A stretch of DNA of 40,976 bases from contig NZ_JAERUC010000089.1 of the NCBI RefSeq assembly GCF_016745505.1, positions 1-40,976 on the forward strand, read 5' to 3'. Shown here in pieces: positions 30,806-38,187 of this stretch. The DNA comes from Streptomyces silvae (lineage in GTDB: Bacteria; Actinomycetota; Actinomycetes; Streptomycetales; Streptomycetaceae). Made by a program: the position numbers and the translations under genes. The notes beneath the pieces were generated by a model. It was not told the origin of the DNA, did not search any database, and saw nothing but the letters and a program-made list of their open reading frames with translations. Within the stretch, counting starts at the first letter, position 1, and every line of letters begins with the position of its first letter.

Positions 30806-30831
30806 CACCCGTGGGTCCCAGGTGTCATCCG

Positions 30832-30837
30832 TAGAAT
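30832..30837 (+). promoter_or_regulatory. Candidate -10 element of a leaderless sensor transcript
   Basis: TAGAAT at 30832-30837 is a good -10 hexamer ending seven bases before the ATG at 30845. Transcription would then begin at or next to the start codon, giving a leaderless message. No ribosome-binding site precedes that ATG, which fits. No clear -35 was found. Confidence 0.5.
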
Positions 30838-30844
30838 GAGCACC

Positions 30845-31231
30845 ATGGGTCATGGACGCGACGAGCAGACGACCGCCACCACCCGCGAGCGCCTGGACGC
30901 CGTGGGGGCGACGCGGGTCGCCGAGACCCTCCAGGCGCTGGCCACGCCCTCCCGGCTGCGGATCCTGGCGCGCCTCCAGGAGGGCCCCTGCGCGGTCGGT
31001 GATCTCGCCGAAGCGGTGGAGATGGAGCCTTCCGCCTGCTCCCACCAGCTGCGTCTCCTGCGGAACCTCGGACTGGTCGCGGGGGAGCGCCGGGGGCGTT
31101 CCATCGTCTACGCCCTGTACGACCATCATGTCGCCGAACTCCTCGACCAGGCGCTCCACCACGTCGAGCACCTGCGTCTGGGGCTCCGTGACACGCCAGC
31201 CGAGATCACCGCGGCGGCCACACGCCGCTGA
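30845..31231 (+). CDS. ArsR/SmtB-family metal sensor (NmtR-like)
   Basis: About 128 aa winged-helix repressor: RVAETLQALATPSRLRILARLQEGPCAVGDLAEAVEMEPSACSHQLRLLRNLGLVAGERRGRSIVYALYDHHVAELLDQALHHVEHL. The alpha-5 site has the Asp-x-His-(10)-His-xx-His spacing (DHHVAELLDQALHHVEH) typical of SmtB/NmtR alpha-5 sensors for Zn, Co or Ni. The alpha-3 ELCVCDL-type site is absent. Pairing with a P1B-4 pump parallels NmtR-CtpJ of M. tuberculosis. ATG 30845 is favoured over 30836 because the latter overlaps the candidate -10. The exact metal cannot be read from the sequence. Confidence 0.9.
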   Translation: MGHGRDEQTTATTRERLDAVGATRVAETLQALATPSRLRILARLQEGPCAVGDLAEAVEMEPSACSHQLRLLRNLGLVAGERRGRSIVYALYDHHVAELLDQALHHVEHLRLGLRDTPAEITAAATRR

Positions 31232-31303
31232 CCGCCGGACGCTTGGCGCCGAGCGCGCGGGCGCGGGCGGGAATCCCGGTGCGCCAGGGGCGTTGAACCA
31301 TGC

Positions 31304-32311
31304 GTGAGCTCTTCCATCGCATCGACCCGGTTCTCCTTCCTCGACCGCTCCCGTACCCGGGAGGGCCATGACGGCCCGCAGGCGCTGCGGGACACAGTCG
31401 CTCTGGCGCGCACGGCCGAGGCGCTCGGCTACCACCGCTTCTGGGTGTCCGAGCACCACAGCGTGCCCGGCGTGGCCGGTTCGGCGCCCACGGTGCTGGC
31501 CGCCGCCGTCGCGGCGGCGACCAGCACCATCAGGGTGGGCACCGGTGGTGTGATGCTCCCGAACCATCAGCCCTTCGTCGTGGCCGAACAGTTCGGGGTG
31601 CTCGCCTCGCTCTTCCCCGGCCGGATCGACATGGGGCTCGGGCGTTCGGTCGGCTTCACCGACGGGATCCGCAGAGCCCTGGGCCGGGACAAGGAGGACG
31701 CCGGCGCGTTCGCCGCGCAGCTCGCGGAACTCCTCGGGTGGCTGGACGGCACCCAGCAGGCCCATCCTCAGGTCCACGCCCGCCCCGCCGAGGGGCTGCG
31801 CATCCCCCCGTACGTCCTGGCGACCGGGGAAGGCGCCGACATCGCCGCCGCCGCGGGCCTGCCGCTCGTCATCGGCGATCTCCGGGGCCGGGACAAGCTG
31901 ATACGGGCGGTCGAGCGCTACCGCGGCGGCTTCCGCCCCTCCGCGTGGAGCCCGGAGCCCTATGTGATCGTGGCGGGCACCGTCGCCGTCGCCGGGACCG
32001 AGGAGGAGGCGCGCCGGCTGCTGGTCCCGGAGGCCTGGGCCATGGCGTACTCGCGGACCCATGGCTCCTTCCCGCCGCTGGCGCCGGCCGAGCGGATCGA
32101 GGCGCTGACCATGACGGAGAAGGAACGGGGCCTCTTCGAGAGCGGCGTACGCGGACATCTGGCGGGCACCGAGGACACGGTGGCGGCCGGGCTGGAGCTG
32201 GTCCTCAAGGAGACCGGCGCCGACGAGGTGCTGGTGACCACCAGTACGTACGACCGTGAGGCGCTGGTGGACTCGATGCGGCGGCTCGCCGGGATCGCGG
32301 GCCTCGGCTGA
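31304..32311 (+). CDS. LLM-class flavin-dependent oxidoreductase
   Basis: 335 aa bacterial-luciferase-like TIM barrel: FWVSEHHSVPGVAGSAPTVLAAAVAAATSTIRVGTGGVMLPNHQPFVVAEQFGVLASLFPGRIDMGLGRSVG is the classic N-terminal pattern of the MsnO8/YhbW-type subgroup. It presumably uses FMNH2 or F420, but the substrate is unknown. The start is set at GTG 31304; there is no clear ribosome site, and an ATG at 31300 is out of frame. It follows the metal sensor by 72 bases and may be co-transcribed, though no functional link is known. It is convergent with the DUF2267 gene. Confidence 0.88.
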   Translation: MSSSIASTRFSFLDRSRTREGHDGPQALRDTVALARTAEALGYHRFWVSEHHSVPGVAGSAPTVLAAAVAAATSTIRVGTGGVMLPNHQPFVVAEQFGVLASLFPGRIDMGLGRSVGFTDGIRRALGRDKEDAGAFAAQLAELLGWLDGTQQAHPQVHARPAEGLRIPPYVLATGEGADIAAAAGLPLVIGDLRGRDKLIRAVERYRGGFRPSAWSPEPYVIVAGTVAVAGTEEEARRLLVPEAWAMAYSRTHGSFPPLAPAERIEALTMTEKERGLFESGVRGHLAGTEDTVAAGLELVLKETGADEVLVTTSTYDREALVDSMRRLAGIAGLG

Positions 32312-32330
32312 CGCCGGCCGTCAGCCGGCG
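32312..32330. terminator. Short hairpin spanning two convergent gene ends
   Basis: CGCCGGC-CGTCA-GCCGGCG starts directly after the flavin oxidoreductase stop and includes the last codons of the convergent DUF2267 gene. A seven-base perfect GC stem with a five-base loop could end both transcripts. Confidence 0.55.
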
Positions 32331-32719
32331 GAGGGATGGCCGAACAAGAGGTCGTACCCCGGGGGCAGTTGCAGAAGCAGGCGCTGGAGCAGTTCCTCGC
32401 CCGCGGCATCGGCCACCACGCTGAGAACTGCGCTCGTGTCCCAGGCGGCCGTCTGTTCGTTCGCTCCCTCGATCCAGGCCGACACGGCACGTACGAACCG
32501 CTCGGAGCTGAGCGGTTCGGCGGCCTGCAGCGGGTTCAGGAGGATCAGTGCGAACGTCTCCGGCAACCGGGCTGCCAGCTCGTTCCGCTCCTCACCGACC
32601 AGATGCGCGCCGAGCAGGGCCAGCACCACGCGGGACGCCCGCTCCGCTTCCAGGCCCGATGGATATTCGCCGCGTTCCTGGACGGCTTCCAGGAACGGCT
32701 GCCATCGCATGTACGTCAC
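32321..32719 (-). CDS. DUF2267-domain protein
   Basis: About 132 aa, all-helical and acidic. The DUF2267 pattern is visible as two related halves: FLEAVQERGEYPSGLEAERASRVVLALLGAHLVGEERNELAARLPETF and FVRAVSAWIEGANEQTAAWDTSAVLSVVADAAGEELLQRLLLQLPPGYDLLFG. GTG at 32719 is chosen for AGGGG five bases upstream; the frame is open to 32812 but the extra residues are low-complexity. Function is unknown; members often sit near stress genes. Confidence 0.82.
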   Translation of the reverse strand: MTYMRWQPFLEAVQERGEYPSGLEAERASRVVLALLGAHLVGEERNELAARLPETFALILLNPLQAAEPLSSERFVRAVSAWIEGANEQTAAWDTSAVLSVVADAAGEELLQRLLLQLPPGYDLLFGHPSAG

Positions 32720-32898
32720 GAGTTCCCCTTCACGGAGCGCGGACGCGGCCGGAGCGGAGAGCGGGGCGGGGGAGGGGAAGCCCGTGCCCCGCCCTCCGCG
32801 CATCCACCGCATGTCACCTCAATTCCGGTGTTAACACGCCATCCAGGTGACGGCAAACGGAGACCGGGCCCGCGGTCCGGGGAACCATGGGGCCCGGG

Positions 32899-33090
32899 CT
32901 ACTCCATGGGGTAGATGTCGCCGCTGGCCATGCCGCTGACCTGCACGCTCCGGGATTCGAGCTGGTGTGCCTCGTCCTGGAGGCGACGGCGTTCCTCAGG
33001 ATCGGTGGCCTGCTCGGCGGCCTTCTCGAGATCTTCGGCCCGGCCGCGCATCTGCTTCAGGCGGCTGCGGACGTCTTCCGACTCGCTCAT
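32899..33090 (-). CDS. Small hydrophilic helical protein
   Basis: 63 aa. ATG 33090 follows GGGAGTG. The sequence is highly charged and heptad-like: SRLKQMRGRAEDLEKAAEQA, then RRRLQDEAHQLE, ending in IYPME. It predicts a single long helix or coiled coil with no signal or membrane segment. Streptomyces genomes carry families of such small hydrophilic proteins, but I do not assign a function. Confidence 0.7.
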   Translation of the reverse strand: MSESEDVRSRLKQMRGRAEDLEKAAEQATDPEERRRLQDEAHQLESRSVQVSGMASGDIYPME

Positions 33091-33200
33091 GATCACTCCC
33101 TGGCTGGGCGGAGCGGACCCCTCCACCGAACCAGGCACCCGGGGGTGCGCGCATCTCAGCGAGGACGCCGGAAGCGCGGAGTGACCGTGCGGGCGGTCCG

Positions 33201-33821
33201 CTACTCGAACCGGGACACGTCGCCGGCTCCCCGTCGTACGACCTCCAGCTCGCCGCCGGAGAAATCGATCACGGTGGTCGGCTCGGTGCCGCAGTCGCCG
33301 GAGTCGAGCACGACGTCCACGACGTGGTCGAGGCGCTCCTTGATCTCCCAGCCCTGCGTCAGCGGCTCCTCCTCGTCCGGCAGGAGCAGCGTGCTGGACA
33401 GCAGCGGCTCACCGAGCTCGGCCAGGAGGGCCTGGGTGACGGTGTGGTCCGGGATCCGGACGCCGACGGTCTTCTTCTTGGGGTGCAGCAGCTGCCGCGG
33501 CACCTCCTTGGTGGCGGGGAGGATGAAGGTGTAACTCCCCGGTGTCGCCGCCTTGATCGCACGGAAGACGTCGTTGTCGATCTGGACGAACTGGCCGAGC
33601 TGCGAGAAGTTCTGGCACACCAGGGTGAAGTGGTGGCGGTCGTCGAGGTTCCGGATCGACCGGATGCGGTCGATCCCGTCGCGGCTGCCCAGCTGGCAGC
33701 CCAGGGCGTAGCAGGAGTCGGTCGGATACGCGACGAGCGCGCCGGACCGGATGCTCTCGGCCACGTTGGTGATGGTGCGGCGCTGGGGGTTCTCGGGGTG
33801 CACATCGAAGTACTTGGCCAT
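33201..33821 (-). CDS. YciO/Sua5/YrdC-family L-threonylcarbamoyladenylate synthase-type protein
   Basis: 206 aa YrdC-fold protein. Motifs: GALVAYPTDSCYALGCQL (nucleotide/bicarbonate pocket), DDRHHFTLVCQNFSQL, PGSYTFILPATKEVPRQLLHPKKKTVGVRIPDH and SSTLLLPD. The HPKKKTVGVRIPDH and DDRHHFTL variants point to the YciO/TsaC-like subgroup and not to the essential TsaC. It may make threonylcarbamoyl-AMP for tRNA t6A37 or a related activity. Family membership is secure but the exact role is not. It diverges from the scarred phosphotransferase locus. Confidence 0.88.
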   Translation of the reverse strand: MAKYFDVHPENPQRRTITNVAESIRSGALVAYPTDSCYALGCQLGSRDGIDRIRSIRNLDDRHHFTLVCQNFSQLGQFVQIDNDVFRAIKAATPGSYTFILPATKEVPRQLLHPKKKTVGVRIPDHTVTQALLAELGEPLLSSTLLLPDEEEPLTQGWEIKERLDHVVDVVLDSGDCGTEPTTVIDFSGGELEVVRRGAGDVSRFE

Positions 33822-33915
33822 TCGGCGAGTCTACGGCCTCGGGCCGATCGCGTTCCGCTTACGGCGTGCGGGGCGTGCACCGGTCGCATCCGTCCGGCGG
33901 GGGGAGAGTGAAGTC

Positions 33916-34178
33916 ATGTGCGCACAGGAGGCGGAGGAAGTGGAAGTCCCCCTGCGGGGAGGCCGGGTGACGACGGCGGTGGTCCGCGTGGGCGACACCG
34001 TCCGGCGCCCCGCCACGGACGCTTCGCCCTTCGTCGCCGATCTGCTCCACCTCTACGAGCGGCGCGGGTTCGCCGGAGCCCCGCGCCATCTCGGCGTCGA
34101 CGACTCGGGCCGCGACGTGTTCAGCTATCTGCCCGGCGACGGGCCGCCACGCTTCCGGCACTGGGACGACGCCCAGGC
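33916..34178 (+). pseudogene. 5' remnant of an aminoglycoside-phosphotransferase-family gene
   Basis: From ATG 33916 (GGGGAG upstream at 33901-33906) the frame encodes the N-terminal lobe of an APH-like kinase: EVPLRGGRVTTAVVRVGDTVRRP, SPFVADLLHLYERRGFAGAPRHLGVDDSGRDVFSYLPGD and FRHWDDAQ. Similarity stops abruptly at about 34178, before the catalytic loop and the metal-binding Asp. The frame then runs on as nonsense over an MFS gene to 34371. A deletion seems to have removed the rest of this gene and the start of the next. No kinase activity is expected. Confidence 0.8.
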
Positions 34179-34802
34179 CCCGGGGCCGTCTTCGCCGACC
34201 GGGAGCTGGCGGGCGCCTTCGCGGGGCTGCTGCTGCTCGCCGCGGTGCTCACCGGTTTCCTCGTCTCCCTGGTCCAGTACCTGCAGAACGTCCAGGGCCT
34301 CGACGCGCTGCGGAGCGGCCTGGCGATTCTGCCCTTCGGTGTCGCGCTGCTGCTCACCACGCAGGGCCTGACCCGTTTCGTCTCCACGGTGGACCTCAGG
34401 ATCCGTGCCATGGGTGGCCTCGTCGTCGTCCTCGCCGGGGTCGCCTGGCTGACCCTCCTGGACGGGGACAGCACGTACGCGGCCGGGGTGCTGCCCCAGA
34501 TCGTGCTCATCGGGACCGGGGTCGGCGTGGCGATCGTCCCGTTCAACACGGTCATCCTCGCCACCGCCCCGGCCGAGCACGCTGGCATCACGGCGGGTGT
34601 CCTGCAGACGGCACTCACCATCGGAGGCTCCGTCGGACTGGCCCTGCTGCTCATCCCGTTCGCCGGGGCGGGCCAGGGGGCCGCGGACACCATCTCCTCG
34701 GTCTTCGTCTGGGCCTCCCTCACCACCGTGGCGGCGATCCTGGTGCCTCTCGTGCTCTGGTTCGGTCCGGGGGCCGCGAAGGGCAGGGCTCCCGCCGCGT
34801 GA
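34179..34802 (+). pseudogene. 3' remnant of an MFS drug-transporter gene
   Basis: From the junction (about 34179) a different frame encodes AVFADRELAGAFAGLLLLAAVLTGFLVSLVQYLQNVQG and about six hydrophobic segments. It includes SGLAILPFGVALLL and AGITAGVLQTALTIGGSVGLALLL, typical of the C-terminal half of DHA2/DHA1 multidrug permeases. It ends at the stop 34800-34802. The N-terminal half is missing and no start codon with a ribosome site precedes it in frame. The remaining half is clean, so the deletion is recent. It is followed by a strong hairpin. Confidence 0.78.
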
Positions 34803-34879
34803 GCGTCCGTCCATGGGCCCGCCCTCGGTACCCGCCCTCGGTCCGTGAACGCGGGGCGCCGGTCCAGCCCCCGGACGCA

Positions 34880-34922
34880 CCGCGCCCCGGTGCCCCTCGC
34901 GAGGAGGGGCACCGGGGCGCGG
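34880..34922. terminator. Perfect 19-bp stem terminator between convergent genes
   Basis: Bases 34880-34898 pair without mismatch with 34904-34922 around the loop GCGAG. It lies between the MFS remnant stop and the ferredoxin reductase stop. It is one of the strongest hairpins in the window and is probably bidirectional; there is no U-tract. Confidence 0.85.
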
Positions 34923-34938
34923 AAGGGGCTGTCGGTGG

Positions 34939-36300
34939 TCAGGCTCCCGACGCGTCCAGCATGGCCGCGCGCTCGACGACCTTGATCCGCTCACGGCCCT
35001 GCTCGGCGCCGAGCGCCTGCTCGTGGGCGTCCAGTCGGTGCCAGCCTTCCTTCGTGGTGTAGCGGACACCGCGCTGCTCCAGGAAGTCGACGATCGCGTC
35101 GGCGCCCGGCTGCGTGGGGACGGGCAGCCGTCCGGCGGCGTGGTCCTCCAGCAGGCAGGCCACGGTCTCGTTCGCATCGCCCTTGGTGTGCCCGATCAGG
35201 CCGATCGGACCGCGCTTGATCCACCCGGTGACGTACACCGAGGGCATCGGCTCGTCGCCGGCCAGTACGCGCCCGGCAGCGTGCGGGACGGTGCCGGAGA
35301 CCACGTCGAAGGGCAGCTTCGGGAGCTCCTCCGAGTAGTAGCCGACCGCGCGGTAAACGCTCTGCACGTCCCAGTCCGTGTGGCGGCCCGTGCCCTTCAC
35401 GTTGCCCGTGCCGTCCAGCTCCGTGCGTTCGGTGCGCAGGGCGACGACGCGGCCGTCCTCGCCGACGACCTCCACCGGGGACTCGAAGAAGTGCAGGAAC
35501 AGCTTGTGGGGGCGGTCGCCGACGTCCCGGATCGCCCAGTTCTCCAGCGTGGAGGCGACCATGTTGGCCTGCTTGTTCTCCCGCCGCGTGGCGATCGAGC
35601 CCTCGTCGTAGTCGATGTCCTCGGGGTTGACGATGACCTCGATGTTCGGCGAGTGGTCCAGCTCGCGCAGCTCCATCGGGCTGAACTTCGCCTGGGCCGG
35701 CCCGCGTCGCCCGAAGACGTGCACCTCGAGCGCCTTGTTCGCCTTGAGACCGTCGTAGACGTTCGCGGGGATCTCGGTCGGGAGGAGCTCGTCCGCCGTC
35801 TTCGCGAGGATGCGCGCGACGTCCAGGGCCACGTTGCCGACACCCAGCACGGCGACCTTCTCGGCCTCCAGCGGCCAGGTGCGCGGGACCTCCGGGTGTC
35901 CGTCGTACCAGGCGACGAAGTCGGCGGCACCGTAGGAGCCCTCGAGCTCGATCCCCGGTATGTCGAGCGCGCGGTCGGCGTCCGCGCCGGTGGAGAAGAT
36001 CACGGCGTCGTAGAAGGACCGCAGGTCGTCCAGGCCGATGTCGTTGGGGTAGTCGACATTGCCGAACAGTCGCAGCTGCGGCTTGTCCAGGACCTGGTGC
36101 AGGGCCTTGACGATGCCCTTGATCCGCGGGTGGTCGGGAGCGACTCCGTACCGGATCAGACCGAAGGGGGCGGGCATGCGCTCGAACAGGTCGATCGATA
36201 CGCCCGGCTCCTGGGCGGCCTCGGACTTGAGAAGCGCGTCCGCTGCGTAGATTCCGGCAGGACCGGCTCCGACGATGGCGACGCGGACGGGGCGTGTCAT
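34939..36300 (-). CDS. Ferredoxin/adrenodoxin-type NADP+ reductase (FprA-like)
   Basis: About 453 aa cytosolic flavoprotein of the glutathione-reductase-fold FNR group (M. tuberculosis FprA, adrenodoxin reductase). FAD site VAIVGAGPAGIYAADALL at the N-terminus; PAPFGLIRYGVAPDHPRIKGI; NADP site VAVLGVGNVALDVARIL; VFGRRGPAQAKFSPMELREL; and a C-terminal YVTGWIKRGPIGLIGHTKGDANETV. It passes electrons from NADPH to ferredoxins, for example for P450s. ATG at 36300 is preferred over 36330 because it starts right at the FAD fold (MTRPVRVAIVGAG) with AAGGA upstream. Confidence 0.94.
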   Translation of the reverse strand: MTRPVRVAIVGAGPAGIYAADALLKSEAAQEPGVSIDLFERMPAPFGLIRYGVAPDHPRIKGIVKALHQVLDKPQLRLFGNVDYPNDIGLDDLRSFYDAVIFSTGADADRALDIPGIELEGSYGAADFVAWYDGHPEVPRTWPLEAEKVAVLGVGNVALDVARILAKTADELLPTEIPANVYDGLKANKALEVHVFGRRGPAQAKFSPMELRELDHSPNIEVIVNPEDIDYDEGSIATRRENKQANMVASTLENWAIRDVGDRPHKLFLHFFESPVEVVGEDGRVVALRTERTELDGTGNVKGTGRHTDWDVQSVYRAVGYYSEELPKLPFDVVSGTVPHAAGRVLAGDEPMPSVYVTGWIKRGPIGLIGHTKGDANETVACLLEDHAAGRLPVPTQPGADAIVDFLEQRGVRYTTKEGWHRLDAHEQALGAEQGRERIKVVERAAMLDASGA

Positions 36301-36622
36301 GGAGTGATGTTCCTTAGGGCGGACGAGCACGGGCAGAGTGCAGCGGGGTAAGGCTTGGCTTACTCCGCTGCCCCCACGGTACGGCCTGTGCGCGGAAGCC
36401 CCTGGAGTGGGGCGAGTGCATATATCGGAAATAAAGGGACGTATGGGCTTGAAGAGGTCCGGTTTCTGTGAACGGATTTCTCTCCAGTCGTCTCATGGGG
36501 TTCCAGGGAATGAGACGAGGGGTGGCGGGCAGGCTGTACGCCGGTGTCCCTGCGCGCCCCCGGTCCGCGGCGGAGCCATGATGGACGCACGACCGCAGCA
36601 CTCCGACGAGAGGACATGTGTC
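36301..36622. promoter_or_regulatory. Divergent promoter region, with GTAAG/CTTAC palindrome
   Basis: 322 bases between the reductase and the nitroreductase-type gene, without a convincing gene. GTAAG-GCTTGG-CTTAC at 36348-36363 is a palindrome about 50 bases before the reductase start and could be an operator. It does not match the iron-box consensus. A relatively AT-rich patch at 36415-36445 may hold a promoter for the rightward gene. Confidence 0.45.
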
Positions 36623-37066
36623 ATGCCGATCGAGGGCGAGTACGAGCCGAGCCCGACGCAGTGGGTCCGTGAGCAGGTCGAGCTCATCGAGAGCTCCGGC
36701 GGAACGGAGGGGACCACCATGCGCGGCATGCCCGTCATCCTTCTGACGACGCGTGGCGCCAAGAGCGGCAAGGTCCGCAAGACCCCTCTCATGCGGGTCG
36801 AGCACGACGGCGAGTACGCCGTGGTCGCCTCGCTGGGCGGCGCGCCCAAGCACCCCGTCTGGTACTACAACGTGCAGGCCGACCCCGAGGTGGAGCTCCG
36901 CGACGGCACTCTGAAGCAGGACATGGTCGCTCGCGAGGTCACGGGCGAGGAGAAGGCCCGGTGGTGGGAGCGTGCCGTCGAGGCGTTCCCCGACTACGCC
37001 GACTACCAGACCAAGACCGACCGCGAGATCCCGGTCTTCGTCCTCGCCCCGGCCGGGAAGAGCTGA
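36623..37066 (+). CDS. Nitroreductase/deazaflavin (F420)-dependent oxidoreductase-type protein
   Basis: About 147 aa split-barrel protein of the DDN family: [61 protein letters not shown]. The [15 protein letters not shown] block is the family's cofactor phosphate-binding signature, and ASxGGAPKHPxWYxNxxAxP is its other hallmark. ATG at 36623 is chosen for GAGAGG upstream and the typical length of about 145 aa. It probably uses F420H2 to reduce an unknown quinone or nitro compound. It stands alone in its direction. Confidence 0.88.
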   Translation: MPIEGEYEPSPTQWVREQVELIESSGGTEGTTMRGMPVILLTTRGAKSGKVRKTPLMRVEHDGEYAVVASLGGAPKHPVWYYNVQADPEVELRDGTLKQDMVAREVTGEEKARWWERAVEAFPDYADYQTKTDREIPVFVLAPAGKS

Positions 37067-37174
37067 GCCGGACGCCGTGACCGGACCGGCCGGGTCCCGC
37101 GGGTGAGCCGGCCGGCCCGACGGGTCCGTACGCCGCACGGACCGTCCCGGCCACGAGGTGCGGCGCGGGCCCCG

Positions 37175-37269
37175 AAACCCGCCGGCAGCCAGAAACCCGC
37201 CGGCAGGCCCGAAGCCCGCTACCAGGCCCTAAGCCCGTCGGCAGGCCCCCAAGCCCGCTACCAGGACAG
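37175..37269. repeat. Five tandem copies of a 18-20 bp unit
   Basis: The units begin AARCCCG and end near CAGGCCC. They lie at 37175-37192, 37193-37211, 37212-37230, 37231-37250 and 37251-37269. Copies 3 and 5 share AAGCCCGCTACCAGG exactly; copies 1 and 2 share AAACCCGCCGGCAG. The last copy overlaps the final codons and stop (37258-37260) of the leftward PmoA-like gene, so the array looks like duplication of that gene's 3' end. Confidence 0.8.
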
Positions 37270-38187
37270 CCCGCCGACCGCGGAGGCGATCCGCTCCCGG
37301 TCCCAGGCCCCGTCGGCGACCAGCACCCGGTAGCGCCGCGTCAGGGTCGCCCCCGGGTCCAGCACCAACTCCTGGTGGAAGGCGAAGGACGGGGCGACCG
37401 CCGCATAGGGGGAGGCGCGCACGAACCAGTGCGCCGGATGCGCGCCGCCCGCACCCGAGTGGTCGTTCCCGGGGGAGTGGACGAAGACGAGCGTCGCGTG
37501 CCCGTCGGCCTCGTCGTGCTCGCCGCCGTACGCCAGCCAGGGCGCCTGCCGCCCCATCAGGTCCGGCCCCTCGCCGTCGGGGCCGATGATCCGCCCGTCC
37601 CGGAAGGCGCGGGGCCCCCGCCAGAACAGACCGGTGTATCCGGCGTCCGGGCGGCCGTGCGTCGTGGGACTGCCGAACCGCAGGGGTTCGCCGCGCCGGT
37701 TGGTGACCGCGGACGACCAGGTCAGCGCCCAGCTCCCGGTCACCGCGTCGACGTCGTGGACCTCGATACGGCGCGTCTCCTCGGCCCAGAGCTCGCCACT
37801 GCGCGGGTGCCAGGTCAGCCGCTCCGCGAAACGTGCCCCGCCGTCGTGCACCGAGACCTCGTCGAAGCCGGCGTGCGCCATGGAACCGACGCGCTCGGGC
37901 AGGGCGCGGTACCCCTCGCCGTGCACATAGCTGTTGCCGCCCCACAGATTGGCGCCCGACAGATGCGAGGCTGTCATCTGCAGACCCTTGTGCCAGCGGT
38001 GGTCGTTGGGCCGGTATCCGGTCACCACCTGGCCGGACAATGTGCGCAGGGGGTGGATGTACGGCTTCGGGGCCTCCCACGCGCCCTCGGCCCGGTAGAC
38101 GTAACGCAGCAGTTCCACGCCGCTCTCCGACGCGATGACGGAGAGGTGCTCGCCGTGCCGGTGGACCAGGTCCACTGCCTTCGTCAT
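37258..38187 (-). CDS. PmoA/DUF6807-family protein
   Basis: 309 aa beta-rich protein: KPYIHPLRTLSGQVVTGYRPNDHRWHKGLQMTASHLSGANLWGG is the typical start of the DUF6807 (PmoA) family, with the conserved HP, DHxWHxG and NxWGG motifs. It continues through SPTTHGRPDAGYTGLFWRGPR and NDHSG. There is no signal peptide. Its ATG overlaps the stop of the upstream dehydrogenase gene as ATGA (38184-38187), so the two are translationally coupled. Such pairs are common in Streptomyces sugar loci. The activity is unknown; a sugar-derived ligand is inferred from the partner. Confidence 0.85.
   Translation of the reverse strand: MTKAVDLVHRHGEHLSVIASESGVELLRYVYRAEGAWEAPKPYIHPLRTLSGQVVTGYRPNDHRWHKGLQMTASHLSGANLWGGNSYVHGEGYRALPERVGSMAHAGFDEVSVHDGGARFAERLTWHPRSGELWAEETRRIEVHDVDAVTGSWALTWSSAVTNRRGEPLRFGSPTTHGRPDAGYTGLFWRGPRAFRDGRIIGPDGEGPDLMGRQAPWLAYGGEHDEADGHATLVFVHSPGNDHSGAGGAHPAHWFVRASPYAAVAPSFAFHQELVLDPGATLTRRYRVLVADGAWDRERIASAVGGLSW

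Noticed and set aside
34179..34802. A functional novel kinase-transporter fusion
   Set aside because: The two parts are in different frames, both lack essential halves, and no start precedes the MFS part.
36348..36363. Palindrome before the ferredoxin reductase considered as a third iron box
   Set aside because: Alignment to the 19-bp consensus gives mostly mismatches; only the GTAAG/CTTAC symmetry is real.
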